Below are positions 6,400 to 12,980 of a DNA stretch of 13,913 nt, piece by piece. The position numbers and the translations under genes were made by a program. This DNA is from Nitrososphaeraceae archaeon (GTDB taxonomy: Archaea; Thermoproteota; Nitrososphaeria; Nitrososphaerales; Nitrososphaeraceae). Below the pieces are notes generated by a model. That model was not told where the DNA came from. It ran no database searches and was given only the letters and a program-made list of their open reading frames with translations. Each line of letters begins with the position of its first letter. Positions within the stretch are counted from its first letter, which is position 1. The stretch lies in assembly GCA_025922735.1 (NCBI GenBank), contig JAICHI010000013.1:1-13913 (forward strand), given 5' to 3'.

Positions 6400-7658
6400 G
6401 AACAAAAAGAGGAGTTCACCCTTCAAAGGACATACGTGGAACAGAAGGAAGCGAGCTTGAAGGTAAGAAAATAATACTTTGCATCACAGGAAGTGTTGCA
6501 GCTTACCGTGCAATTGACCTAGCACGGCTATTGATGCGACATGATGCAGATGTTCATGCTGTCATGACAGAATCAAGTGCATCAATGCTGCTCAATCCTG
6601 AAATAATGAAGTGGGCCACAGGCAATGATGTAGTCAGCAAGTTGACCGGTAGCTTGGAGCACATCATGCTAGCCGACTATGGCATGTCAGACCTCATCAT
6701 TGTATATCCATGTACGGCCAACACCCTTGGCAAGGTAGTAGCGGGAATAGATGATACACCTGTTACATCAGTTCTTAGCGTTGCACTCGGCAGCAAGATC
6801 CCGATAATAGTAGCTCCTGCAATGCATGAGGCCATGTATGAGAACATATTTGTCCAGCAAAATGTCAGCAAACTGAGAGAGAAGATGGTATTCATTCAAC
6901 CCAAGATGGAAGGAGGCAAGGCAAAAGTGGCTGACCCGGAGGATGTGCTAAATGCTACAATTTCAGTCCTTTCCAACAGGGCACGGTTGTCAGGCAAGAG
7001 GGTGCTTGTCACGGCTGGAAGTACCATTGAATATATTGACCCAATACGGATTATGACTAACCTAAGCTCTGGCAGGATGGGTATTGCCATAGCACAGGAG
7101 GCACAGCGGATGGGCGCAACTGTGACTCTAGTGTATGGTCATGGAACCTCAAACCCAGCAAGTGACAAAATAGTGCGCGTAAATACAGGTGAAGAAATGT
7201 ATAAGGCGGTTGTTTCTGAGTTATCATCCAAGAAGCACGACATTGCTATAATGGCTGCTGCTGTTGCAGACTTTACGCCTACAAAAAAATCAGAGAAAAA
7301 GATCGACACAAAGCTAGGTAAGGTGGAACTGTCGCTTGTTGCTACAAGGAAAATAATTGATGAAGTGAAAAATAAAAGCAAGGACACATTCCTCGTTGCA
7401 TTCAAGGCAGACTACTGTGTATCAGACTCTGTCCTTATAGAAAAGGCATATAGAAAACTGAAGGTGTGTGATGCCGATATTATTGTGGCAAACGACCTTG
7501 GCAGAAAAGGTTCAGAACCCGGCTCTGATAAAAACGAAGTGTTTATTGTTGACAGGAACGAAAATATTGTTCATTTACCTCTGGAGAGCAAAGCACAAGT
7601 TGCAAGAAGGCTGCTAGAGATTGTGGCTGAATTAACAGCAAAAAGTCGTAGCAAATGA
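6396..7658 (+). CDS. coaBC: Bifunctional phosphopantothenoylcysteine decarboxylase / phosphopantothenate--cysteine ligase (Dfp)
   Basis: A 420-residue fused enzyme. CoaB couples 4'-phosphopantothenate with cysteine and CoaC decarboxylates the product to 4'-phosphopantetheine using FMN. The N-terminus HPSKDIRGTEGSELEGKKI precedes the CoaC flavoprotein domain (~24-190): ITGSVAAYRAIDLAR (FMN site), PCTANTLGKVVAGIDD, and APAMHEAMYEN, the archaeal version of the bacterial PAMN clamp. The CoaB domain (~200-415) has GKRVLVTAGSTIEYIDPIR, NLSSGRMG, AAAVADFTP and DIIVANDLG. The bacterial cysteine-containing flap (ACGDxGxGRM) is replaced by MEGGKAKVADPEDV, which I believe is usual in archaea. The ATG at 6396 overlaps the panB stop as ATGA. 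It is the last gene of the CoA operon. Phosphopantetheine adenylyltransferase and dephospho-CoA kinase are not in the window. Confidence 0.97.
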   Translation: MRTKRGVHPSKDIRGTEGSELEGKKIILCITGSVAAYRAIDLARLLMRHDADVHAVMTESSASMLLNPEIMKWATGNDVVSKLTGSLEHIMLADYGMSDLIIVYPCTANTLGKVVAGIDDTPVTSVLSVALGSKIPIIVAPAMHEAMYENIFVQQNVSKLREKMVFIQPKMEGGKAKVADPEDVLNATISVLSNRARLSGKRVLVTAGSTIEYIDPIRIMTNLSSGRMGIAIAQEAQRMGATVTLVYGHGTSNPASDKIVRVNTGEEMYKAVVSELSSKKHDIAIMAAAVADFTPTKKSEKKIDTKLGKVELSLVATRKIIDEVKNKSKDTFLVAFKADYCVSDSVLIEKAYRKLKVCDADIIVANDLGRKGSEPGSDKNEVFIVDRNENIVHLPLESKAQVARRLLEIVAELTAKSRSK

Positions 7659-8022
7659 TGGTATCGCAATAACAGTAACCACATGGAATTTTTGGAATGA
7701 TTAGCTTTGCCGCCATACTACTTCCTACTTCTTCTTATGCTCCTAACTAGAATATCGTTGCAGCCTTTGCCACAAATTCCCGAACCATTGTCTTGCCATA
7801 CTAACGATCTCAAATCCTGCACCCTGTCCACTGTATGCTATCAGACTCGATATAAATGAAAATTTGGGTCAAAAACACTTTTTCGTCTTGAGGTCATGAA
7901 TTGTGCAAATGATCTTTGGTGCTGTGTGATCAGTTTTAGTGACTGGCAAAGATCGCCAAGGTGGCAAGAATTATGATGATCCTGACCCTCATCCATTGTT
8001 CAGTCGTGCTAACTTTTTTATT
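7659..8022. other. Intergenic stretch without a supported gene
   Basis: This 364-bp stretch lies between the convergent ends of coaBC and the M24 peptidase. I see no protein with family-like sequence; the longest minus-strand candidate (7841-7996, 51 residues, His/Arg/Ser-rich) looks random. There is a TATA-like GATATAAAT at 7849-7857, which could drive an unannotated short RNA, and a T-rich run at 8014-8024 that could end plus-strand transcripts. An ATGATGA at 7973 resembles a C box, but no matching D-box spacing supports a C/D guide RNA. No tRNA was found. Confidence 0.5.
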
Positions 8023-9102
8023 TTATCTTAGAACAAGAAGATCTTTTGTGAACCTATTGAGCACCTGCGACTTTCCATTATTTACGATTATGCTGTCCTC
8101 TATCCTCACGCCGAATTTATTCTCCATATATATGCCCGGCTCGACCGTCACAGCCATGTTTGCTCTGAGCTCTTCGTCGTTTTTCATCTTAAGCCATGGA
8201 GGCTCGTGAACGTCAAGACCTATTCCATGGCCGGTTGAGTGAATGAATAGTTTCTCATATCCGCGCTCTGCTATCAAGTTCCTGCATGCCGCATCAACTT
8301 GGCCACATGTTATGCCTGCATTTGCCCTGTTGAGGCCTATTTTTTGTGCCTCTTGCACTATGTCATACACCTCCTTCATCTCTTTGGTTGCAGAGCCAAG
8401 GACAAATGTCCTTGTCGCGTCAGCTATGTAGCCTGCATGCCGGAGTGTAAGGTCGACGACTATCATATCCCCCTTGCGGAATTTTCTGTCTGTTACTTCA
8501 GCATGTGGCAGCGCGCTGTTCGGCCCGCCTGCTATGATCAGTGGATTTAGTGTAGACTTGTATGATGGAGGATTTGCACCCATTTTCATAGCCTCGTAGA
8601 TGAGGTTTGCCTGGAGATCGCGTTCTGACAGACCTACCTTCATCTCCTCTTTGCATATTTCATACAGCTTATCCAGTATCTGGGCAGCTTTTGAGATAAC
8701 TTTGATCTCTGCTTCGTCCTTTATCCTGCGTGTCAGGAAGAATGGATCTGTATTGACCAAAATGTCGCCGCCGTGTTTGCGGATCGACTCGATAGTAGAG
8801 TAATCGCTGCAGTCGCTGCATACTCTACTACCTTTTACTTGTGAAACAAATGTGGAAATAAGTTCACCTCCCCTTTCAGTGGCAAATACTTCACAATCTA
8901 TTGAAGTCTTTTCGGCCCTTGAATATTCTAATTTTGGTGTGATCAACTTTGTTGTGCCATTGTCCATGCATACTGCAATGGCTTCACCCCAAAACCCTGT
9001 GAGATAGAATACGTTTTCTGGCTCAAATGCTGCAACTACATGGCAGCCCTCTGCTTTCAGGGCATGCTGCAAAATGATATAACGGCGCTCCTTCACTGAC
9101 AA
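8023..9102 (-). CDS. M24 family metallopeptidase (Xaa-Pro aminopeptidase/prolidase-like)
   Basis: A 359-residue cytosolic peptidase of the pita-bread fold that removes N-terminal residues before proline from peptides. The N-terminal creatinase-like domain (~1-125, FEPENVFYLTGF) precedes the catalytic domain. All five metal ligands are present: D217 (VVDLT), D228 (IADATRTF), H292 (STGHGIGLDVHE), E321 (VEPGIY) and E335 (VRIEDS), plus the substrate-binding histidine in SALPHA (H200). The whole protein has the length and domain order of archaeal prolidase/Xaa-Pro peptidases. Start is TTG at 9102; the GTG two codons on (9096) is an equally short alternative, and no ATG lies near the conserved N-terminus. 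A TATA box about 29 nt upstream suggests a leaderless mRNA. It diverges from the aminotransferase gene. Confidence 0.93.
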   Translation of the reverse strand: MSVKERRYIILQHALKAEGCHVVAAFEPENVFYLTGFWGEAIAVCMDNGTTKLITPKLEYSRAEKTSIDCEVFATERGGELISTFVSQVKGSRVCSDCSDYSTIESIRKHGGDILVNTDPFFLTRRIKDEAEIKVISKAAQILDKLYEICKEEMKVGLSERDLQANLIYEAMKMGANPPSYKSTLNPLIIAGGPNSALPHAEVTDRKFRKGDMIVVDLTLRHAGYIADATRTFVLGSATKEMKEVYDIVQEAQKIGLNRANAGITCGQVDAACRNLIAERGYEKLFIHSTGHGIGLDVHEPPWLKMKNDEELRANMAVTVEPGIYMENKFGVRIEDSIIVNNGKSQVLNRFTKDLLVLR

Positions 9103-9124
9103 CTCGAAGATTTACAGTCTCCTA

Positions 9125-9136
9125 GTTTTATAAAGC
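9125..9136 (-). promoter_or_regulatory. TATA box for the M24 peptidase gene
   Basis: On the minus strand this reads GCTTTATAAAAC, a near-consensus archaeal TATA element centred ~29 nt before the TTG at 9102, fitting leaderless transcription and supporting that start. Confidence 0.6.
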
Positions 9137-9163
9137 GTTATGAGGCAGAAATCATTGTAATTT

Positions 9164-9173
9164 GATTTAAATA
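9164..9173 (+). promoter_or_regulatory. TATA box for the aminotransferase gene
   Basis: GATTTAAATA is centred about 36 nt before the ATG at 9205, which would give a 5' leader of roughly 10 nt. It is separated by about 28 nt from the opposing M24 TATA box, so the two promoters are back to back. Confidence 0.55.
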
Positions 9174-9204
9174 TGGCTGGCTCTCCCGCTCTTTTTGAGA
9201 CTAT

Positions 9205-10350
9205 ATGGAATACCTAGTGATGCTCCCCGGTCCAACGAATGTACCGAATAGAGTCATGAACGCAATGCTTGCGCCTATGATAAACCACAGGAGCGATGAC
9301 TTTCGCATATTATACAAAGCGATAGTTGAAAAAACCCAGAAGGTATTCCAGACTTCAAGTGACATTGTGCTTCTTAGTACTTCAGGCACCGGTGCTGTCG
9401 AAGCGTCTGTTGTTAACCTTATTAGGAAAGGCGACAAGGCAGTAATTCCAGTCAATGGTGAGTTCAGCACGAGGCTTGCTGACCTTATTGACAGCTGGGG
9501 CGGCGAAGCGATTAGGATAAGCTCGCCGCCTGGAGAGAACCCGCCTTACGACAAGTTCGAGGAAGCATTTGAAAAGCACAAAGACATTAAGGCCATTTAT
9601 GCAGTTTATAACGAAACATCTACTGGAACTACAATAAGATACATGGACAAGCTGGGTGAACTTGCGGCAAGAAAGGGTGCGTACTTTATTGCTGACGCTG
9701 TTTCAATACTCGGAGGTGACGAGTTACCAGTAGATAAATGGAATATTGACATTTGTGTGACTGCCTCGCAAAAAGCTCTGGCGGCGCCGCCAGGTGTCGC
9801 TCCAATTTCGATAAACAAGCGCGCAAAAAAATACATGCAAGAGAATCCGCCTCCTACACAGTATCTGAATTTGAAGCGCTACTTCAAGTACTATGAAGAG
9901 CATTACGAAACCCCCTTTACACCTGCGCTGCCGCTTTATTACGCCTTCAGAGAAGCGCTTGACATTGTAATCGAAGAGGGTCTAGAGAATAGAATAAGGC
10001 GCCACAAGATATGTGCAGATGCTTTCTACGCCGGCTTGGGCTCTCTTGGCTTAACGCCCTTTGCCAAGTCAGATGCAAGGAGCAACATGATAATTGCAGT
10101 CAACTACCTGCAGGGGATGGACGATAAGAAATTCCGTGGCCTATTGTCAAATGAGTTCAAGGTATTGGTGGCAGGCGGCTTTGGTGACCTGAAGGGCAAG
10201 GTGTTCCGGATTGGCTCGATAGGTGAGGTCGGTCGCTACCATGTTATGAGGACCATATCGTCTATTGCCTCTGCGATGAACATGCTTGGTATCAAGACAA
10301 ATGCTGAAGCTGCATCTGTGACAATGGATAGACTAAAGGCACTTGGTTGA
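9205..10350 (+). CDS. Class V PLP-dependent aminotransferase (alanine/serine-glyoxylate aminotransferase-like)
   Basis: A 381-residue fold-type I PLP enzyme. It begins MEYLVMLPGPTNVPNRV and INHRSDDFR, the signature opening of the alanine-glyoxylate/serine-glyoxylate/serine-pyruvate aminotransferase group. STSGTGAVEAS (~57-67) binds the PLP phosphate, DAVSILGGDELPVDKW holds the PLP-contacting aspartate, and ASQKALAAPPG carries the Schiff-base lysine K190. The C-terminal small domain ends with VFRIGSIGEV. The sequence alone cannot say which amino donor is used. In thaumarchaea a role in glycine/serine interconversion is plausible, and archaeal members are also annotated aspartate or phosphoserine aminotransferases. 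The ATG at 9205 is just after a TATA box. A T-run after the stop looks like a terminator, so it is probably monocistronic. Confidence 0.92.
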   Translation: MEYLVMLPGPTNVPNRVMNAMLAPMINHRSDDFRILYKAIVEKTQKVFQTSSDIVLLSTSGTGAVEASVVNLIRKGDKAVIPVNGEFSTRLADLIDSWGGEAIRISSPPGENPPYDKFEEAFEKHKDIKAIYAVYNETSTGTTIRYMDKLGELAARKGAYFIADAVSILGGDELPVDKWNIDICVTASQKALAAPPGVAPISINKRAKKYMQENPPPTQYLNLKRYFKYYEEHYETPFTPALPLYYAFREALDIVIEEGLENRIRRHKICADAFYAGLGSLGLTPFAKSDARSNMIIAVNYLQGMDDKKFRGLLSNEFKVLVAGGFGDLKGKVFRIGSIGEVGRYHVMRTISSIASAMNMLGIKTNAEAASVTMDRLKALG

Positions 10351-10364
10351 ACGACATTCTCACA

Positions 10365-10370
10365 TTTTTT
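10365..10370 (+). terminator. T-run terminator after the aminotransferase gene
   Basis: A run of six T (cacaTTTTTTataat) 15 nt after the stop codon fits the U-rich intrinsic terminators of archaea. No strong hairpin precedes it. Confidence 0.4.
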
Positions 10371-10383
10371 ATAATCTATCAAG

Positions 10384-10393
10384 ATTAATATAA
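10384..10393 (+). promoter_or_regulatory. TATA box for the FKBP gene
   Basis: ATTAATATAA is centred about 27 nt upstream of the ATG at 10416, the spacing of a leaderless archaeal promoter. Confidence 0.5.
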
Positions 10394-10415
10394 GGTAAAA
10401 CAGAAGCGCATTTCT

Positions 10416-11168
10416 ATGCCTTTAGAAAAGGGTTCTCTAATATTGGTGGATTATACTGCTAGGGTTAAAGATACTAACGACGTTTTCGATACAACCCGAG
10501 AGGAAGAAGCTAAGAAAACCAACTTTTATGATCCAACCCACAAGTATGAGCCAAGGATTGTGTCCATTGGCGAAAGCTGGGTCCTGAAAGGATTAGATGA
10601 AGCTCTATCTAATGCCAATGTTGGCGACAAGCTTAACATCGAAGTGCAGCCAGAAAAAGGCTTTGGAAAAAGAGATGATAGCAAGATCAGGATGATTCCT
10701 CAGCGTAAGCTTGGCGACAAGGCAGACGAGGTTGGAGTTGGCGACGAAATTGAAATCGAGAACAGGCGGGGCATAGTGAGGTATGTTGGCTCAGGCAGGA
10801 TACAAGTCGATTTTAACCACAGATTTGCAGGCAAGACGCTGTTGTATGATGCAAATGTATTGAAAAAGCTCGATTCTGACGACGAAAAGGTAAGTGCTCT
10901 AGTTAAGAGAAGGATGGGCGTTGACGAAACTAAACTCCAGGTCAATTTGGCGGTTCCTAGTTTGGAGATCCAGCTTCCAGAAGATACATACCTCGCCGAA
11001 GGCTTGCAAATAGTAAAACGAGCGGTTGCAAATGATATCTTCAAGTTTGTTCCTACAATCAAGAATGTTAAGTTCATAGAGAGTTACCAGGCTCCTGCCG
11101 AGCAAAAGAAAGATGAGCAACAACAACAACAGCCGAAAGTAGAAGCAACTGCAGAAGCTAAGCAATGA
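10416..11168 (+). CDS. FKBP-type peptidyl-prolyl cis-trans isomerase / chaperone (long archaeal type)
   Basis: A 250-residue folding helper that isomerises X-Pro bonds. The N-terminal FKBP core is split by an insert-in-flap chaperone domain as in SlyD: GSLILVDYTARVKDTNDVFDTT (6-27), then GESWVLKGLDEAL (~52-64) and VGDKLNIEVQPEKGFGKRD (~69-87), with the flap insert following, and the FKBP strand returning at GKTLLYDANVLKKL. Residues ~165-226 form an extra C-terminal domain (PSLEIQLPEDTYLAEGLQIVKRA), like the long FKBP26 proteins of methanogens. The last ~24 residues are a charged low-complexity tail with five consecutive glutamines, probably disordered. No signal peptide or membrane helix is visible, so it is cytosolic. 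It lies 42 nt upstream of the Fe-S carrier gene, which has its own TATA box. Confidence 0.94.
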   Translation: MPLEKGSLILVDYTARVKDTNDVFDTTREEEAKKTNFYDPTHKYEPRIVSIGESWVLKGLDEALSNANVGDKLNIEVQPEKGFGKRDDSKIRMIPQRKLGDKADEVGVGDEIEIENRRGIVRYVGSGRIQVDFNHRFAGKTLLYDANVLKKLDSDDEKVSALVKRRMGVDETKLQVNLAVPSLEIQLPEDTYLAEGLQIVKRAVANDIFKFVPTIKNVKFIESYQAPAEQKKDEQQQQQPKVEATAEAKQ

Positions 11169-11180
11169 GGAAGGAAAAAC

Positions 11181-11191
11181 TTATTATACTA
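11181..11191 (+). promoter_or_regulatory. TATA box for the A-type Fe-S carrier gene
   Basis: TTATTATACTA is centred ~25 nt before the ATG at 11211, consistent with leaderless transcription independent of the FKBP gene. Confidence 0.5.
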
Positions 11192-11210
11192 AAATAGCCC
11201 GGAATAGGTT

Positions 11211-11561
11211 ATGGAAAGTGCTCAGCAAAGTCAAGTAGTAACGATAACCCCAAAGGCAGCTGAGAAAGTTGCCGAATTCATGAAGCAGGAAGGAAACTCG
11301 AACCTTTACCTAAGAGTCTACGTCTCAGGTGGAGGATGCGCAGGCCTGTCATATGGAATGGGGTTTGAAGAAAAGCCTGACGAGGATGATAGGATCATTG
11401 ATCAGAACGGAGTAAAGCTGTTGCTTGACAGCTACAGCCAGAGGTATCTTAGAGACGCAAACATTGACTACATTGAGAGCCTGATGGGCTCAGGTTTTAA
11501 GATCAACAATCCCAATGTGACAAAGAGCTGCTCATGTGGCCACTCGTTCAGCACAGAATAG
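11211..11561 (+). CDS. A-type iron-sulfur cluster carrier (IscA/ErpA/HesB family)
   Basis: A 116-residue protein that accepts nascent Fe-S clusters and passes them to apo-enzymes. The three conserved cluster-binding cysteines are all present: C43 in SGGGCAGLSYGM, and C107 and C109 in the C-terminal SCSCG. The intervening IDQNGVKLLLDS, YIESLMGSGFKINNPN matches the family closely and the length is typical. The ATG at 11211 has a TATA box ~25 nt upstream and no competing start. No other Fe-S assembly gene (SufB/C/D/S) lies in the window, so it is probably a stand-alone carrier. Which of the IscA, ErpA or SufA roles it fills cannot be told from sequence. It is followed by a long T-rich terminator region. 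Confidence 0.95.
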   Translation: MESAQQSQVVTITPKAAEKVAEFMKQEGNSNLYLRVYVSGGGCAGLSYGMGFEEKPDEDDRIIDQNGVKLLLDSYSQRYLRDANIDYIESLMGSGFKINNPNVTKSCSCGHSFSTE

Positions 11562-11579
11562 AAAGGACTAGTCCCACCC

Positions 11580-11667
11580 TTTTTCCCTCTTTGTAGTTTC
11601 ACTCTTTTTCTATCTTTTTATGGGTTAAATTTTAAATATATTTTATTCCTCCTTCTCTTTCTTTTTT
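11580..11667 (+). terminator. Multi-T-tract terminator region after the Fe-S carrier gene
   Basis: Four T5-T6 runs (11580-11584, 11605-11609, 11615-11619, 11662-11667) sit in a pyrimidine-rich, almost G-free strand beginning ~20 nt after the stop. Clustered U-tracts without hairpins are the usual archaeal terminators. Confidence 0.6.
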
Positions 11668-11680
11668 CAGACACTAGCGA

Positions 11681-11720
11681 CTATATATCTTGATTAATTA
11701 TTTGCAGCAGGGTTTATATT
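11681..11720 (+). promoter_or_regulatory. Candidate promoter region for the thioredoxin-reductase-like gene
   Basis: Two TATA-like elements occur, CTATATAT at 11681-11688 and TTTATATT at 11713-11720. Either would give a 5' leader of about 65-100 nt, unlike the leaderless arrangement of neighbouring genes. The leader holds a small inverted repeat (GTGAC-aaa-GTCAC, 11737-11749) and a mini-ORF. Confidence 0.35.
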
Positions 11721-11775
11721 GCAAAAAATTCTCACAGTGACAAAGTCACGCCGTATTAAGAGAGAAGAAGATTTA

Positions 11776-11802
11776 ATGCAGGATTCGGCAATGAATAATT
11801 GA
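11776..11802 (+). other. In-frame leader mini-ORF upstream of the TTG start
   Basis: ATG at 11776 opens an 8-codon frame (MQDSAMNN) ending in TGA (11800-11802). It is in the same frame as the reductase and ends 6 nt before its TTG start, with a purine-rich GAGAGAAG ahead of the ATG. It could be an upstream ORF, a coupled leader peptide, or an ancestral N-terminus interrupted by a stop. It may also be chance. Confidence 0.25.
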
Positions 11803-11808
11803 TTACAA

Positions 11809-12798
11809 TTGTCATATGATGTACTAGTTGTTGGTGGAGCATCAGCAGGACTGACTGCTGCAATGTATGCTAGCCGTCAAAGTCTCAAGACTTTAGTAAT
11901 TACAAAAGATATTGGAGGACAAGCACTTCTTACAAACGCCATAGAAAACTATCCTCCTTTTGAGCACATAGGCGGTTTTGAACTTATGCAAAAGTTTGAA
12001 CAGCAAGCAAGAAATTTTGGAGCTGAATTTGCATATGAGGAGGTACTCTCTATAACACATCATGAGGGCGGTGGCTTTATAATAAAAACGAATAACAAAG
12101 ACAAGGAATATTCTGGCTATGTTCTGATTCTTGCATTTGGCAAAACTCCAAGAGACTTGAATGTGAAAGGTGAAAAGGAGTTAAATGGCAGAGGAGTTTC
12201 ATATTGTGCTGTTTGTGACGGTCCTTTTTTCAAAAACAAAAAAGTTGCAATTGTTGGTGCTGGTGACCCAGCTTTGGAAGCAGCGTTGTATCTCAAGGAG
12301 CTAGCATCACAACTCTACATAATACATAGTACGGATAAACCAGTAGGTTCAGAAGAGTCGATTGACTTATTACAAAATAAAGATAATAACCATAAGATTT
12401 CTTTCATTTCCAATTCTATTGTGAAATCGATTAATGGTAATTCAAAAGTTGAATCTCTAACTCTCTATAATTCCAAAACCAAATCTGAATCAAAGTTGGA
12501 TGTCGACGGAATATTTGTGGAAATGGGATATGTTGCAAGGACAGATATTGTCAAAGATCTAGTTAAATTAAATGACAACAAAGAAATAATTGTTGACAAA
12601 TATTGCGGTACTTCTGCTAAAGGGATATTTGCAGCAGGTGACGTTACAGACGTACCCTACAAACAAGCTATAATTTCTGCAGGTCAGGGAGCTATTGCAG
12701 CACTATCTGCATATAATTACATTCAAAGACTAAAGGGAAAACCTGCTATTAAGGCGGATTGGAAATCTCTTGCAAATAAAAATAGTAAGACATGGTAG
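11809..12798 (+). CDS. trxB: Thioredoxin reductase-like FAD flavoprotein, atypical pyridine-nucleotide site
   Basis: A 329-residue low-molecular-weight thioredoxin reductase-type enzyme that would pass electrons via FAD to a CxxC disulfide and on to thioredoxin-like partners. FAD motif VVGGASAG (7-14), IENYPPF (46-52), redox pair C133/C136 in CAVCDG, second Rossmann loop VGAGDPALEAAL (149-160), and FAD motif FAAGDVTD near the C-terminus are all present. However, the HRRxxxR segment that grips the NADPH 2'-phosphate is IIHSTDKPVGSEES (171-184), with no arginines. NADPH use is therefore doubtful, and NADH or another donor is possible. The C-terminus has an Lys/Asn-rich extension. The start is TTG at 11809, because a TGA precedes it. 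The gene is visibly more AT-rich than its neighbours, which may indicate different ancestry. No thioredoxin gene is adjacent. Confidence 0.9.
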   Translation: MSYDVLVVGGASAGLTAAMYASRQSLKTLVITKDIGGQALLTNAIENYPPFEHIGGFELMQKFEQQARNFGAEFAYEEVLSITHHEGGGFIIKTNNKDKEYSGYVLILAFGKTPRDLNVKGEKELNGRGVSYCAVCDGPFFKNKKVAIVGAGDPALEAALYLKELASQLYIIHSTDKPVGSEESIDLLQNKDNNHKISFISNSIVKSINGNSKVESLTLYNSKTKSESKLDVDGIFVEMGYVARTDIVKDLVKLNDNKEIIVDKYCGTSAKGIFAAGDVTDVPYKQAIISAGQGAIAALSAYNYIQRLKGKPAIKADWKSLANKNSKTW

Positions 12799-12951
12799 AT
12801 GAGAAGACCATTAACTGTTGTGCAGGCTACTGCTCTACTACGAAAGCACGAATATAGACCATATTCCCCCAAAACTATCAGTAGAAGATGTGGAAGCAAA
12901 AGAAGTAGTCGACGAGTTTTGGTTCCAAGATCTATGATTCAAGAAAATTAG
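12799..12951 (+). CDS. Possible 50-residue basic ORF directly after trxB (doubtful)
   Basis: ATG at 12799 follows the trxB stop without a gap and is open for 50 codons to TAG at 12951. The product is Arg/Ser/Lys-rich (HEYRPYSPKTISRRCGSKR) and resembles no family I know. Another frame across the same DNA (12818-12937, TTG start, 39 residues) gives a more protein-like acidic sequence, IDHIPPKLSVEDVEAKEV then VDEFWFQDL. At most one is real; the acidic frame may be a gene remnant. The ORF ends just before the TATA box of the next gene. Confidence 0.2.
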   Translation: MRRPLTVVQATALLRKHEYRPYSPKTISRRCGSKRSSRRVLVPRSMIQEN

Positions 12952-12952
12952 G

Positions 12953-12960
12953 TTATATAC
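12953..12960 (+). promoter_or_regulatory. TATA box for the PH-like/SHOCT gene
   Basis: TTATATAC is centred ~25 nt before the ATG at 12981, as for a leaderless archaeal transcript. Confidence 0.55.
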
Positions 12961-12980
12961 CACCTTAGTTCCTAAGTTAC

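Noticed and set aside
7973..7985. C/D-box-like ATGATGA followed by CTGA
   Set aside because: Only 2 nt separate the two boxes, too short for a guide segment, and no C'/D' pair at proper spacing was found.
7841..7996. Minus-strand 51-residue ORF in the gap after coaBC
   Set aside because: It is random-looking (His, Gln, Arg and Ser), with no promoter at the right distance and no motif.
7961..8209. 82-codon hydrophobic plus-strand ORF
   Set aside because: Most of it is antisense to the C-terminus of the M24 peptidase, and its hydrophobicity follows from antisense codon composition.
10700..11165. Antisense ORFs across the FKBP gene
   Set aside because: They are shadows of an intact FKBP gene; Ser/Thr- and Leu/Phe-rich composition is typical of antisense frames.
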